Of a DNA stretch of 35,946 nucleotides, positions 24,691 to 33,166 are shown in pieces (the stretch's first letter is position 1; every line of letters starts with the position of its first letter). The DNA is taken from assembly GCA_016190055.1 (NCBI GenBank), contig JACPRH010000022.1:1-35946 (forward strand). The letters are read 5' to 3'. The notes beneath the pieces were generated by a model, which was not told the DNA's origin, made no database searches, and was given only the letters and a program-made list of their open reading frames with translations. The stretch is from Nitrososphaerota archaeon (GTDB lineage: Archaea > Thermoproteota > Nitrososphaeria > Nitrososphaerales > JACPRH01). Made by a program: the position numbers and the translations under genes.

Positions 24691-25350
24691 TTATCCGATA
24701 TGCCTCCACAGGTTGATGCGTCTCCAAATATCATCCATCATTTCAGAGTACGTTGAGTCAGGCGCGATGCGCTCAACGAGACGGTGGTAATGCTCAACTA
24801 GGGTGATTAGCTCTTCTGCTTTGTCTGGTCTACCAGCGTTCAGGTGAGACTCGATGCGTGTTGCATGTATGAGGCCTTCGATGACTGCTGGGGCGGCTCG
24901 GTTGTAGACGTGAGGAAGGTAGGAGCGGTTTAGCATCAGCGTCGACTCGACTCTGCAGAGCATCTGCGCCCGATCCTCAGACTCCTCGACATCGGTTACT
25001 AGGAGCTCGATGCAGACATCGGTGTTAGTCATCCGAGGAGCATCGACTATCGATGCCTTAGCGAACCACTCTTTGGAGAGCTCGCCGCCAGGGTTCGCGT
25101 CTTTGAAGACGGTTCGATAGAAGAGGGAAGGATCAGACGTTATGTTCGCAACTCCGCTTCTCCACTTCAACAGGTTTCCGTAGGTCTGAGAGGATTTAAA
25201 CGGCTTCAAAATAATGCTTCGCATATCCTCTGTTGAGGCACCCATCGGAGCAGCGTGTGGACGGTGAGCCTCATCAAAGGTCGAGACGATAACCTCGACA
25301 ATCCCGTTCCGGATGAAGCCTAGCTCCGACAAGTCGCCTGAAGGAATCAC
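24691..25350 (-). CDS. DUF447 family flavin-binding-type protein
   Basis: A 219-residue member of DUF447 (PF04289), a split-barrel family related to FMN-binding flavoreductases. Typical segments are GIVEVIVSTFDEAHRPHAAPMG, ILKPFKSSQTYGNLL and NITSDPSLFYRTVF. The family is a frequent neighbour of H4MPT genes in archaea and methylotrophs, but I know no proven reaction. Here it immediately precedes mptG in the same operon. A GTG starts the frame; a TATA-like box at 25378-25385 places the transcript start at that codon, so it seems leaderless. It may be a pterin reductase or a folding aid; both are guesses. Confidence 0.85.
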   Translation of the reverse strand: MIPSGDLSELGFIRNGIVEVIVSTFDEAHRPHAAPMGASTEDMRSIILKPFKSSQTYGNLLKWRSGVANITSDPSLFYRTVFKDANPGGELSKEWFAKASIVDAPRMTNTDVCIELLVTDVEESEDRAQMLCRVESTLMLNRSYLPHVYNRAAPAVIEGLIHATRIESHLNAGRPDKAEELITLVEHYHRLVERIAPDSTYSEMMDDIWRRINLWRHIG

Positions 25351-25377
25351 AGAAATCGGCTAGAGGTTAGCGGCGGC

Positions 25378-25385
25378 AATATAAA
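25378..25385 (-). promoter_or_regulatory. TATA-like box of the DUF447-mptG-mfnA run
   Basis: TTTATATT on the minus strand, centred about 31 bp before the GTG at 25350. It gives this run its own promoter, separate from DUF1464. Confidence 0.45.
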
Positions 25386-25452
25386 CGTGAACCTATTCTA
25401 TCTATCCATCAGCCTGTCTGTTTGCGGTCTGTCGGTCGGTGTAAGTTTGGGG

Positions 25453-26544
25453 TTACTTCATTCCGTACTTGCGCTTCATTTCATCCAGTGCGCTTAGGTG
25501 GATATGGTCTAGAACTGTGCCTGATGCTTTGCGTAGCTCCATTGTGTCCACTAGCTTCTTGTATTGGCCGCCGGCGAGGCCATCTGCTATTAACGCGGCT
25601 CCTTGCGCAGCCTCCTTAACGTTCTTGGCGAAGCCTTGAACTTCCCTGATTTCACCGTACTTTGATAGGCGTTTCGTAACCTCCTTGTATATTTCAGGCA
25701 CTCTTGAGAGCCGTCCAGAGATCAGGATTTCACGCGGCTCCCTGACAACGACCTTCATAGCCGCGAAGTCCCGTTCAACTCCTTCGATCAACGCGTTCCA
25801 AGCCACCTTGTACTGCTCAGAATCGTTGTGCTGCTTGCCTAGCTTCTCAGGTGTAACTGTAGGATCACCTGTGATGGTGGAGGCACCGCCCTCGAAGAGG
25901 AGACCTTTGGAGAAGGAGTCAAGCAGGTAGGCTAGCTCACCGTCCATCTTACCTTGCGAGAGGAAGGCGGGGCCAGCCACTGTTCCACCTATACCGTCAA
26001 CAATCTTACCGTGCTCAACACCCATAACCGCATTATACCCGAAGCCAATCTCAACCATTATGAACGAGGTTTGATCATAGCCGATCTTAAGTCGTTTTGA
26101 CTGATCATAGATGCCTAGGGTGGCGCAGCAGAGCTTATCAGCCGTACCCAGATCAATCTTGTTCACCTTCCGATGCTCAGGAACCGTACCTAGATGAATA
26201 ACACCAGGGATGAAGTAGACATTCATGCCTTCATCAGCCATCATCTTCACCAGCTTCCTCAACCCAACCAGCACCCCGATCTTGAGGTCACCAGGTTTCA
26301 CAAGAATAAGCTGGAAGTGCTCCTTGTCACCTATCTTGCTAATGTGGGTGAGTGGAAGCCCGTAACCAGAAGGTCCAACAATTAGGTCAAGTTTACCGGC
26401 TGATTTCAAAATATCAATTACAACATGAGGATTGTCAGCGATCTCGGTGGAAGGGATTGTCTTCTCTAAGAAGACCTTGCCATCATCTAGACCGCAGAAG
26501 TCGAAGCTCTTTGTCCCAGGATCAATGCCGACAACTCTGACCAT
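25453..26544 (-). CDS. DUF1464 family ASKHA-type protein
   Basis: A 363-residue archaeal protein of DUF1464 (PF07318). GIDPGTKSFDFCGLDDG at the N-terminus is a phosphate-loop of the actin/hexokinase fold, FIMVEIGFGYNAVMGVEHGKIVDGIGGT the second, and EILISGRLSRVPEIYKEVTKRL with GAALIADGLAGG the third. No enzyme activity is established to my knowledge. It stands before DUF447, mptG and mfnA on the same strand, separated by 102 bp with a promoter, and shares its general fold with MfnF. It starts at ATG with a TATA-like TTTATC 33-40 bp upstream. Confidence 0.85.
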   Translation of the reverse strand: MVRVVGIDPGTKSFDFCGLDDGKVFLEKTIPSTEIADNPHVVIDILKSAGKLDLIVGPSGYGLPLTHISKIGDKEHFQLILVKPGDLKIGVLVGLRKLVKMMADEGMNVYFIPGVIHLGTVPEHRKVNKIDLGTADKLCCATLGIYDQSKRLKIGYDQTSFIMVEIGFGYNAVMGVEHGKIVDGIGGTVAGPAFLSQGKMDGELAYLLDSFSKGLLFEGGASTITGDPTVTPEKLGKQHNDSEQYKVAWNALIEGVERDFAAMKVVVREPREILISGRLSRVPEIYKEVTKRLSKYGEIREVQGFAKNVKEAAQGAALIADGLAGGQYKKLVDTMELRKASGTVLDHIHLSALDEMKRKYGMK

Positions 26545-26656
26545 ACTTTCAGCCTACTGAACGTTAAAATGCACAGTTGATAAACCTTATTTTAATAGGT
26601 GTAGGATTTTGTACAAGCTTGGATTTAGTTTAAATCGCAAGTGCGAATATGGTTAT

Positions 26657-26714
26657 GTTTCATTCTAGGTTGGTGCGTCCCCGCTGTTTCGTCACTACCA
26701 ACCGCCAATGAAAC
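26657..26714. repeat. Hairpin-forming repeat, copy 2
   Basis: Second copy of the element at 16489-16550, 58 against 62 bp. The ends GTTTCATT and AATGAAAC are an 8-bp perfect inverted pair; GGTTGGT can pair with ACCAACC, or GTTGGTG with CGCCAAT. It begins 113 bp before the DUF1464 ATG, close to the 110-bp distance between copy 1 and the Mer-paralog start. Confidence 0.65.
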
Positions 26715-26722
26715 ACCTCCAT

Positions 26723-26740
26723 CATAGTGCATTCACTATG
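26723..26740. terminator. Perfect 7-bp hairpin after repeat copy 2
   Basis: CATAGTG-CATT-CACTATG. It lies 74 bp after the subtilase stop on the minus strand and 9 bp from repeat copy 2. It may end the subtilase transcript or be part of the repeat; copy 1 has no equivalent. No T-run follows. Confidence 0.35.
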
Positions 26741-26813
26741 CTGTACAACATCAGGATCATGCAAAACTTTAGGTGCCTTCATGTGAACAGTTAGCCTGCG
26801 GCTTGTAACGCGT

Positions 26814-29800
26814 CTATTTTTTGGTTTTTATCTTCGTATAGTAGATCGCGCTGGCTAGAAATGCAACTGTTGTTGCGGTCAAGAGAATAATCGTATACAT
26901 ACTTAGTAGCATTGTAACTCTAACTTCGGGATCGAGGCTTGCGTTCCCTATGAGTGTGGAACTAAGCCCGAATACCTCTACATTCGTAGAGTAATCACCT
27001 AGAGGTATCGATTGGTATGATACTACTCCCTCTTTATCGGTTCTTCCCATTTTGGCCGTTTTATTGGCGAATTCGGTGACAACGGTTGCGTCAGGTATTG
27101 GTTGCCCTAAGGGATCTTGGACAATAATTTTCAAGGGGTACACTTTGGTCTGAATTTGGATCTTTCCGGGGTTGGAAACGGAGAGGGTTGACTTAGCTGA
27201 GTCTACTACGTCTACGCTCATCCAAGATATTTCGTCTATGGAGTAAGTTTCTCTGTCGAGCCACTGCTCATAATCCTCAAGGACGATATGGTTACCGGTT
27301 TTATCGGTGAGCTTAATTGATGAAGGTCTAATTGTCTGCTGTTCAGTTGAATCGGTAAAGATCAATGAGATTCTATATTGGGTCGTCCAATCTGCAGATA
27401 TCGAGTGTGGCGAGGACATTATAACTTGTCCTTCTGGAGTTTCCGATTGTATATCCCCTATCCATTTGACGAAGACATGTCGGGTTTGATTTCCCCATTC
27501 CACAGGTGTCCGGATTTTGAATGACGCTGTTGCACCAGTGTCGTACCAGTTTTCACCCTCTGGCTGTCCGAGGGGTGATACAATTCCTAAGTAATACTGG
27601 GTCATCCATTTTGCTTCTATCAGCATTGGTCTGTCCACAGTTACATTTTGTAGATTCTCTTCGGCAACTATATTTCCCATCCATCCCAAGAATCGGTGGC
27701 GGGTTTGGTTTCTGTGTTCCTCTAGAGCGGAAACTTGAATTAATGTTTGCATTCCTTTATCATGCCACCCTTGTCCTTTTGGGTTTCCGTAAAGAGAAAC
27801 TAGTTTCATGAAGTATTGTGTCGTCCAAACTGCTTCAACTTTCTTTGGAGAGCTCATTACGATTGTTGTTTTTGTATCGTCTACTGTGATGTCGCCCTTC
27901 CAAGATGCAAAGACATGACGGGTTGAATTTGCGTATTCCGATGTTGGCGGAACATCTACTGTAGCAGTGACTCCTTTATCATACCATCCGCCACCCGTAG
28001 GTTTGTTGTACTGGGATAATGTTTCTAGAAGATACTGGATGATATAGACGAAGCGAACTTCGTGGGGTTTGTCCATTATAATACCATCTTGTTGAAATCT
28101 TCCAGCTTCGGAATGTATTATTTCTCGAATGGGCTCATTATCCAACTGCCAATGATTCAGTAGCTCACGCACTCCTTTTTCGGATGTCTCCCAAAGATTC
28201 TTACTCGAAACCTTCACAGTTGCACCTTTATCGAACCAGTTGTCAAAGGTGGGTGATGACGATATCTGGGTCTCATGCCCTCCAGTTACACTAAGAAGAT
28301 ATTGTGTAATGGCCTCAAAATTCAGATCTTTTTTACCGTCGACAACTATCTGAGGCGTTATGTAACGTGAGGCATTCGCCCGAAATATATTGTATCTATC
28401 TTCATCCAGTCGATAAGATATCAAGTTAGAACGGGTATTGCCTTCTGTTACATTCCAAACGTGATCTGTGCTAACTGTTACTGATTGTCCATCATCCCAC
28501 CATCTGTCATCCGTGGGACTGGACGTCCCAAAGCTCAGGTTACTACCTCCTTGCACGTCTAGGAAATATTGTTTTACACCTATTATCCTGATAGTATTTG
28601 GACGGTTCATCTCGAACTTAATAATAGAGATGCCAGAACTGCTTCTGGTCACATTCACTGTCTGATCATTTAACTCGAACGATCTGAGATTGAACCTTGA
28701 TATGTGTGGTATCAAGGCCCAGCTGTTATTGCCTGAAATCGAGATAGTCTCCCCTGCATCAGGCCAGCCTCCTCCTTTGAATCCAGCTTCGCTTGGCGCA
28801 TCAATACTCAGTAGATATTGAGTTCTCCATATTGCCTCAAGGACCTTCGGGGAATCGATAAGTATAGTTCCTGAAGTTTCGCTGCCTGAAAAGTCGCCTG
28901 ACCAGTATTTGAACGCGCGGCGGGTCCCATTTCCATAATCAATATTCGGTTGTGCTGAGAATGAGACCTGCGTTCCTATGTCGTACCAGCCTTGACCTGA
29001 TGTTGCTTTGTTTGATGATAGAATAAAGAGTTCGTACTGCTTCTTCCAGAGAGCTGTTACTGATTTCGGGCCATCCATTAGAATCGAGGTAAGTGAATTA
29101 GATGCGGTAGTTGAGCCTGACCATGACGTGAACACCCTGCGAGTTCGATTACCTTGATCGAACATGGGTTGGACTGAGAAAGGGGCGTTTGTCCCCGAAT
29201 CGTACCATCCTGCCCCCGAAGGTGTGCCGTAACTTGTGCGTACGGTTAGGCGGTATTGTATGCCAAATTGAGCGACTAGGGTAGGCGAGCTGGCGTCAAA
29301 GGCGAGATTCGTGGACGAAGACTGGTATCCATTAGTCCACCCTTTGAATTCATAACGTGTATCATTAGTCTGCGAAATGGTTGTGGAGGAGATTGAAACA
29401 GAGTGGGCTTTTCCGTCAATGAGAAACTTTCTTGGCAGTAGGTTAGGTGCATATTCTTTACCATCAACCACAATTGAAACCGATCTTGGTAAAGCATCAA
29501 TTGTCGCATATTTTGTCTCTATTTTTCCAGAACCATAGATTTGATCCTTTCCCGGCTCACCTAGGTCTACTGCAATTTTCTCGGCCAGCGCCGCAATTTC
29601 ATCAGCAGTTATCGATGGCATCGCGCCTACGAGTAAAGCGGCGAGCCCCGCTGCATGCGGGGCAGCTGCAGAAGTACCGTAAAAAGCTGAGGAGTAGGCT
29701 GTCGTCAAGACGCCGTCAGGCGCAATTAAATCTGGCTTTATACGTCCATCCGCGGTTGGCCCTCTTGAACTAAATGGTTCTAAAGATCCAGTGCTCCACT

Positions 29801-31085
29801 TAAATGCGCCTAAGGCAATCGCGCCCTTCGCATCAGCCACGTTAGTTATGCTTCCAGATGGAACTTGGTATTGTAGTGGGCCAGCTCCATTGATGAAAAG
29901 ATCGAATTTCGCATCGCCAGTTGCGTTAAACTTGGTTATTGCGATGTAGTAATTTCCATCAGCATTTGCGGTATACGCTATCTTTTCAGTCGGCCACCAG
30001 CTACCAGTTTGGCGGTTGCTGGATTGAGATACTTCAATGAGTGAACCCGCAGATTCCCGAAACAAATATAGATCGTAATCTTGATCACTATACCACCAAT
30101 CATTCCAGCTGAGGTCTATCCGTACCGTTTGACCACTTTTCATGGGGAAATCATTCGTCTCATCATTTCCATTTATGTTCAACCAATTGTCAGTATCAAG
30201 ATCTTGGAAAGTTCCGCTCCAATGGAGCTCAGCACTATTGCCTACCGCTACTATTGGTAAGACTCCTGATGTTCTGGCATTTTCTAGAACTTTTGAAACC
30301 GCGCTCGTTCCGTCGGTTGGTCCAACATTTGTAAAGCCAAGTGAGATTGAGAGGATGTCTACATTTCTACTTACTGCGTAATTGACTGCGTCAACAAAAT
30401 CGATGTTTGTTCCAATAGCATATAGAAATAGCTGAACGTCTGGGGCGACATCAACAATAATTTCTGCGCAGGCGGTGCCATGTGTAGGATCGTCGCCGGA
30501 GATGCCCACTCCATCAATAAAGGACTTCGCTTCAACAATATTAGTGGAGATCTCTGGGTTATTGATACTGAATCCACCATCAATTATGGCGACCTTTGCT
30601 CCTCTTCCAGTCTGTCCTATGCTATGTGCAATGTTGGCACCTAGAACATTAACACCTTCACTTGTAATACCATAGAAAACAGGCGTTACAGGCTCGCTGA
30701 CGAAGTTAACAAAACTGAGTGACGCTATGGCTTCTATATCTGCAGCTTTAGCTCGTCCTTGCACAAGATTTGAATATGCGCGGTGAACCTCAAAACCTGA
30801 TTGCGCTAATAGGGGCGAGAAGTTAGTATAATCCCCCTTCAAATCTATTAGAATCGGCACATTATCTGGACTTGTTTTAAAACGCTCCATAAGCTGGTAA
30901 TTTATCTTCGGGTTGATGCCCTCAGTCATTAAGCCGGGGTCTGCTTGGAGATTTATGAGGCTCGATGATGGGTAATTTGATTGTGCCGAAGCAACGATGA
31001 TGGTATTCTCAAAGGAAATCAGTCCGCATAAGATTACTATTACGATCCATGCGGCGCTCCTAGAGAATTTTGATTGCTTCCTCAA
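26814..31085 (-). CDS. Giant secreted subtilase with QY-repeat stalk and C-terminal anchor
   Basis: A 1423-residue exported S8 peptidase. Numbered from the TTG at 31085: signal peptide ~1-35 (MRKQSKFSRSAAW then a hydrophobic run); propeptide-like region to ~150; catalytic Asp169 (VAIIDGGF), His202 (PTHGTACAEI), oxyanion Asn283 and Ser472 (YGTSAAAPHAAG). Between Asn283 and Ser472 lies a ~120-residue beta insertion (SWNDWWYSDQDYDLYLF) like a pre-peptidase C domain. From ~610 about eight 70-90-residue repeats follow, each starting QY and many with GWYD-G, TRH/RRVF and W-G, resembling InlB-type B repeats. A carboxypeptidase-regulatory-like domain precedes the C-terminal membrane span. The frame reaches a TTG at 31106, but the TATA palindrome at 31117-31132 would start transcription near 31098. 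Confidence 0.9.
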   Translation of the reverse strand: MRKQSKFSRSAAWIVIVILCGLISFENTIIVASAQSNYPSSSLINLQADPGLMTEGINPKINYQLMERFKTSPDNVPILIDLKGDYTNFSPLLAQSGFEVHRAYSNLVQGRAKAADIEAIASLSFVNFVSEPVTPVFYGITSEGVNVLGANIAHSIGQTGRGAKVAIIDGGFSINNPEISTNIVEAKSFIDGVGISGDDPTHGTACAEIIVDVAPDVQLFLYAIGTNIDFVDAVNYAVSRNVDILSISLGFTNVGPTDGTSAVSKVLENARTSGVLPIVAVGNSAELHWSGTFQDLDTDNWLNINGNDETNDFPMKSGQTVRIDLSWNDWWYSDQDYDLYLFRESAGSLIEVSQSSNRQTGSWWPTEKIAYTANADGNYYIAITKFNATGDAKFDLFINGAGPLQYQVPSGSITNVADAKGAIALGAFKWSTGSLEPFSSRGPTADGRIKPDLIAPDGVLTTAYSSAFYGTSAAAPHAAGLAALLVGAMPSITADEIAALAEKIAVDLGEPGKDQIYGSGKIETKYATIDALPRSVSIVVDGKEYAPNLLPRKFLIDGKAHSVSISSTTISQTNDTRYEFKGWTNGYQSSSTNLAFDASSPTLVAQFGIQYRLTVRTSYGTPSGAGWYDSGTNAPFSVQPMFDQGNRTRRVFTSWSGSTTASNSLTSILMDGPKSVTALWKKQYELFILSSNKATSGQGWYDIGTQVSFSAQPNIDYGNGTRRAFKYWSGDFSGSETSGTILIDSPKVLEAIWRTQYLLSIDAPSEAGFKGGGWPDAGETISISGNNSWALIPHISRFNLRSFELNDQTVNVTRSSSGISIIKFEMNRPNTIRIIGVKQYFLDVQGGSNLSFGTSSPTDDRWWDDGQSVTVSTDHVWNVTEGNTRSNLISYRLDEDRYNIFRANASRYITPQIVVDGKKDLNFEAITQYLLSVTGGHETQISSSPTFDNWFDKGATVKVSSKNLWETSEKGVRELLNHWQLDNEPIREIIHSEAGRFQQDGIIMDKPHEVRFVYIIQYLLETLSQYNKPTGGGWYDKGVTATVDVPPTSEYANSTRHVFASWKGDITVDDTKTTIVMSSPKKVEAVWTTQYFMKLVSLYGNPKGQGWHDKGMQTLIQVSALEEHRNQTRHRFLGWMGNIVAEENLQNVTVDRPMLIEAKWMTQYYLGIVSPLGQPEGENWYDTGATASFKIRTPVEWGNQTRHVFVKWIGDIQSETPEGQVIMSSPHSISADWTTQYRISLIFTDSTEQQTIRPSSIKLTDKTGNHIVLEDYEQWLDRETYSIDEISWMSVDVVDSAKSTLSVSNPGKIQIQTKVYPLKIIVQDPLGQPIPDATVVTEFANKTAKMGRTDKEGVVSYQSIPLGDYSTNVEVFGLSSTLIGNASLDPEVRVTMLLSMYTIILLTATTVAFLASAIYYTKIKTKK

Positions 31086-31116
31086 CGTCAGGTGCGAAGA
31101 ACCCAATAATTGGGTT

Positions 31117-31132
31117 TATTATTTAAATAATA
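31117..31132 (-). promoter_or_regulatory. 16-bp palindromic TATA region of the subtilase gene
   Basis: TATTATTTAAATAATA is a perfect 16-bp palindrome with a TTTAAATA core. Next to it, at 31101-31115, ACCCAAT-A-ATTGGGT is a second inverted repeat, overlapping the expected transcript start. Confidence 0.5.
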
Positions 31133-31429
31133 TGTTTTGTGGTTCGATTAACTGGAAGTCAGCTTGACTAAACATCTTCTTTCACGATCTTCTCTTTTAC
31201 TCTGGAACAAACAATCCAAGCATTTTACTGCCAACGCTCCCAGCTGTCCACATGAACCGGTGGCTAACACCAGTAATACGAGTAGATCCAGTTCAGCCAA
31301 GTCTTCACCACTGAGCAGAACCTAAGCGCTCCTCTCTAGAAAGGTATCCTAGCAACTCTTATTGTAAATACACATGTAATTCTTGGTTCTGCTTCATCGC
31401 TGCGTGTTTCAGCCGCGTATTTCAAAACC
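31133..31429. other. Intergenic region, no firm gene
   Basis: Divergent gap between the subtilase and the DUF1648 gene. A minus-strand frame from TTG 31300 to TAA 31148 would encode 50 residues (ELDLLVLLVLATGSC...), but nothing supports it as a gene. I see no RNA gene or repeat. Confidence 0.4.
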
Positions 31430-31439
31430 TTATTTAAAG
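31430..31439 (+). promoter_or_regulatory. TATA-like box of the DUF1648 gene
   Basis: TTATTTAAAG centred 26-27 bp before the ATG at 31461, fitting a leaderless transcript. It decides the start: the open frame reaches back to 31383, which would lie before the promoter. Confidence 0.55.
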
Positions 31440-31460
31440 CGAACTATTTCTGATTTCGAT

Positions 31461-32036
31461 ATGGGTCAGACGCCCTTATCGCCCTCAATGCCGCTCAGTG
31501 GGAAAGGTAAGGGGCTCCTAATCTTGAACCTAGTAGGGTTAGCCTTCATCTGGGCCATAGGGATCTATGCTTACATGAGCCTTAAAGGCGCGATCCCCAC
31601 GCATTTCGGTCCCTCAGGTCAGCCTGACGCGTACGGTTCGAGCGAAGTGTTTCTGATCGTAACGCCCTTGATAAGCATCGCACCACTAGCCATCATGCTT
31701 ATGACACGTTACCGCTTTACGCTCGTGAACAGATACCCGTACCTCATTAATCTACCCGCCTTCTACGCCTACATTACACGGATACCGTTTGAGAGAAGAG
31801 GGTACTGGGTTAACCGGTATTTCGAGGCAATGCTAGCAATCGGTGCTTTTCTGACGCTTTACTTCAACCTGCTTCTACTGGGAATCTACTTGGGAACGAT
31901 TCAAGAAGCTCTGCCGAGCTGGTTCTTGCCAAACACATTTCTGATGATGCCCCTGATGGTAGGGGCACTGTTCTATTACTTCTATAGACTATCAAACCAG
32001 ATGAAAAAGGAGATGACGGAGGTTAACCAGAAATAG
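31461..32036 (+). CDS. DUF1648-type membrane protein
   Basis: A 191-residue integral membrane protein. A first span (ILNLVGLAFIWAIGIYAYMSL) is followed by IPTHFGPSGQPDAYGSS, the short motif of DUF1648 proteins, then spans near VFLIVTPLISIAPLAIML, AMLAIGAFLTLYFNLLLLGIYL and TFLMMPLMVGALFYYF. The C-terminus is charged and cytosolic. DUF1648 proteins are found in bacteria (SdpI-like immunity proteins and others) and archaea; the role here is unknown. The start at 31461 rests on the TATA spacing and the charged N-terminus before the first span. Confidence 0.8.
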   Translation: MGQTPLSPSMPLSGKGKGLLILNLVGLAFIWAIGIYAYMSLKGAIPTHFGPSGQPDAYGSSEVFLIVTPLISIAPLAIMLMTRYRFTLVNRYPYLINLPAFYAYITRIPFERRGYWVNRYFEAMLAIGAFLTLYFNLLLLGIYLGTIQEALPSWFLPNTFLMMPLMVGALFYYFYRLSNQMKKEMTEVNQK

Positions 32037-32104
32037 CAATCAAATTCGACCAACGGTACACAACAGCTCTCAGGAGACAGGTATCCTCTGTGCAAAGAAC
32101 CGGC

Positions 32105-32112
32105 TAAATTAT
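32105..32112 (+). promoter_or_regulatory. TATA-like box of the CitG-like gene
   Basis: TAAATTAT centred 26 bp before the ATG at 32134, fitting a leaderless transcript. Confidence 0.45.
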
Positions 32113-32133
32113 CTCGGCAAGTCAACATAATAG

Positions 32134-33150
32134 ATGTCAGGTGAACTAGAACAGATGAAGACTGCAGATAACGTGATGATGGCAGCTCAGCTCGCCGCTG
32201 CCCTAGAAGTCTCCGCGACACCTAAGCCTGGAAACGTTCACAGGGAAGCTGATTATCCTACAACTCGGTTCGAACAGTTTCTCTCAGGCTCAATAGCTCT
32301 CGGCCCAGCTATGAGAAGCGCAGCTCAGCAGGGTGGCCGAGCAGCCTCAGGCGCAGTTGAATATTCTCAAATCAGGATAGGTCGTTGGACAAGGAAGGCT
32401 GTGATTGCTGTCAATGCCTCGCACAGCGGTGGGAACACGCATCTAGGTATCTGCATGCTCTTTACCCCTCTCGTGGCGGCCGCTGGAGCTCTCATTGAAC
32501 GCGGTGTAGAGATTGAGGCTGAGAGACTGCGAAACGAGGCTGTAAAGATCATTGAATCCACAACTAGCGAAGATGCGGCTGAGATTCACCTCGCAGTAGC
32601 TTCACTTGATGCTCAATGGCTAGGTCACGTCGGATCTGGAGAGGTTCCAGACCTTGCCTCGGAGGAGGGGCTGGAGCAGATTTTGAAGAAAGACATAACG
32701 TTACACAAACTCATGACCGCCTCCGCTGAGTGGGATGGAATCTCTGCGGAACTCGCGCACGGCCTGCCAGCATCATTCACAATTGGGTATCCAATGTTCT
32801 CGGAAACTTATTGGAAGACAGGTGATGTGAACGTCGCGACCGTCAACGCCTACCTGAAAATCCTATCCAAGGTTCCCGACACATTCGTGGCTCGCAAAGT
32901 TGGGCTCGCAGAAACCAAAACACACGACATCATAGAAGCTGTAGGAAAGGGTCTACCTGAGTCGCTCCGCATCTCTAAGGAAGCTGAGAAGATCCTGGAG
33001 GCTTACAGTGGGATGAAGACGGAGGAGGGGCGGCTAGAGGTTCGAAGGCTAGATCACGAGTTGAGGAGACTCGGCCGCAACCCAGGTACAACCGCCGACA
33101 TTACAGCCGCATCTCTCCTGATAGCGATCCTCTGCGGCTTCCGACCCTAA
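32134..33150 (+). CDS. CitG-like triphosphoribosyl-dephospho-CoA synthase family protein
   Basis: A 338-residue member of the CitG family (PF01874). Conserved segments are EVSATPKPGNVHREADYPTTRF, NASHSGGNTHLGICMLFTPLV and, at the C-terminus, LDHELRRLGRNPGTTADITAASLLI. CitG makes the prosthetic-group precursor of citrate lyase, but no citrate lyase gene is near. Homologs occur in archaeal and methylotroph H4MPT clusters, where the reaction is undetermined; a ribosyl- or phosphoribosyl-transfer step in cofactor synthesis is one idea. It converges on mer with 16 bp between stops. An ATG at 32158 is an alternative start. Confidence 0.87.
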   Translation: MSGELEQMKTADNVMMAAQLAAALEVSATPKPGNVHREADYPTTRFEQFLSGSIALGPAMRSAAQQGGRAASGAVEYSQIRIGRWTRKAVIAVNASHSGGNTHLGICMLFTPLVAAAGALIERGVEIEAERLRNEAVKIIESTTSEDAAEIHLAVASLDAQWLGHVGSGEVPDLASEEGLEQILKKDITLHKLMTASAEWDGISAELAHGLPASFTIGYPMFSETYWKTGDVNVATVNAYLKILSKVPDTFVARKVGLAETKTHDIIEAVGKGLPESLRISKEAEKILEAYSGMKTEEGRLEVRRLDHELRRLGRNPGTTADITAASLLIAILCGFRP

Positions 33151-33166
33151 TCTAGTCTGGTCTAGT

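Larger units (their letters stand above)
26545..26813. other. Intergenic region upstream of DUF1464
   Basis: 269 bp between the DUF1464 start and the subtilase stop. It holds a TATA-like box near 26579-26588 (minus), hairpin repeat copy 2 and a second perfect hairpin at 26723-26740. I see no gene. Confidence 0.5.

Noticed and set aside
31148-31300. Minus-strand 50-codon frame from TTG, product rich in Leu
   Set aside because: Only a weak ribosome-like GGTGA, no family resemblance, and no coupling to a neighbour; left as a note.
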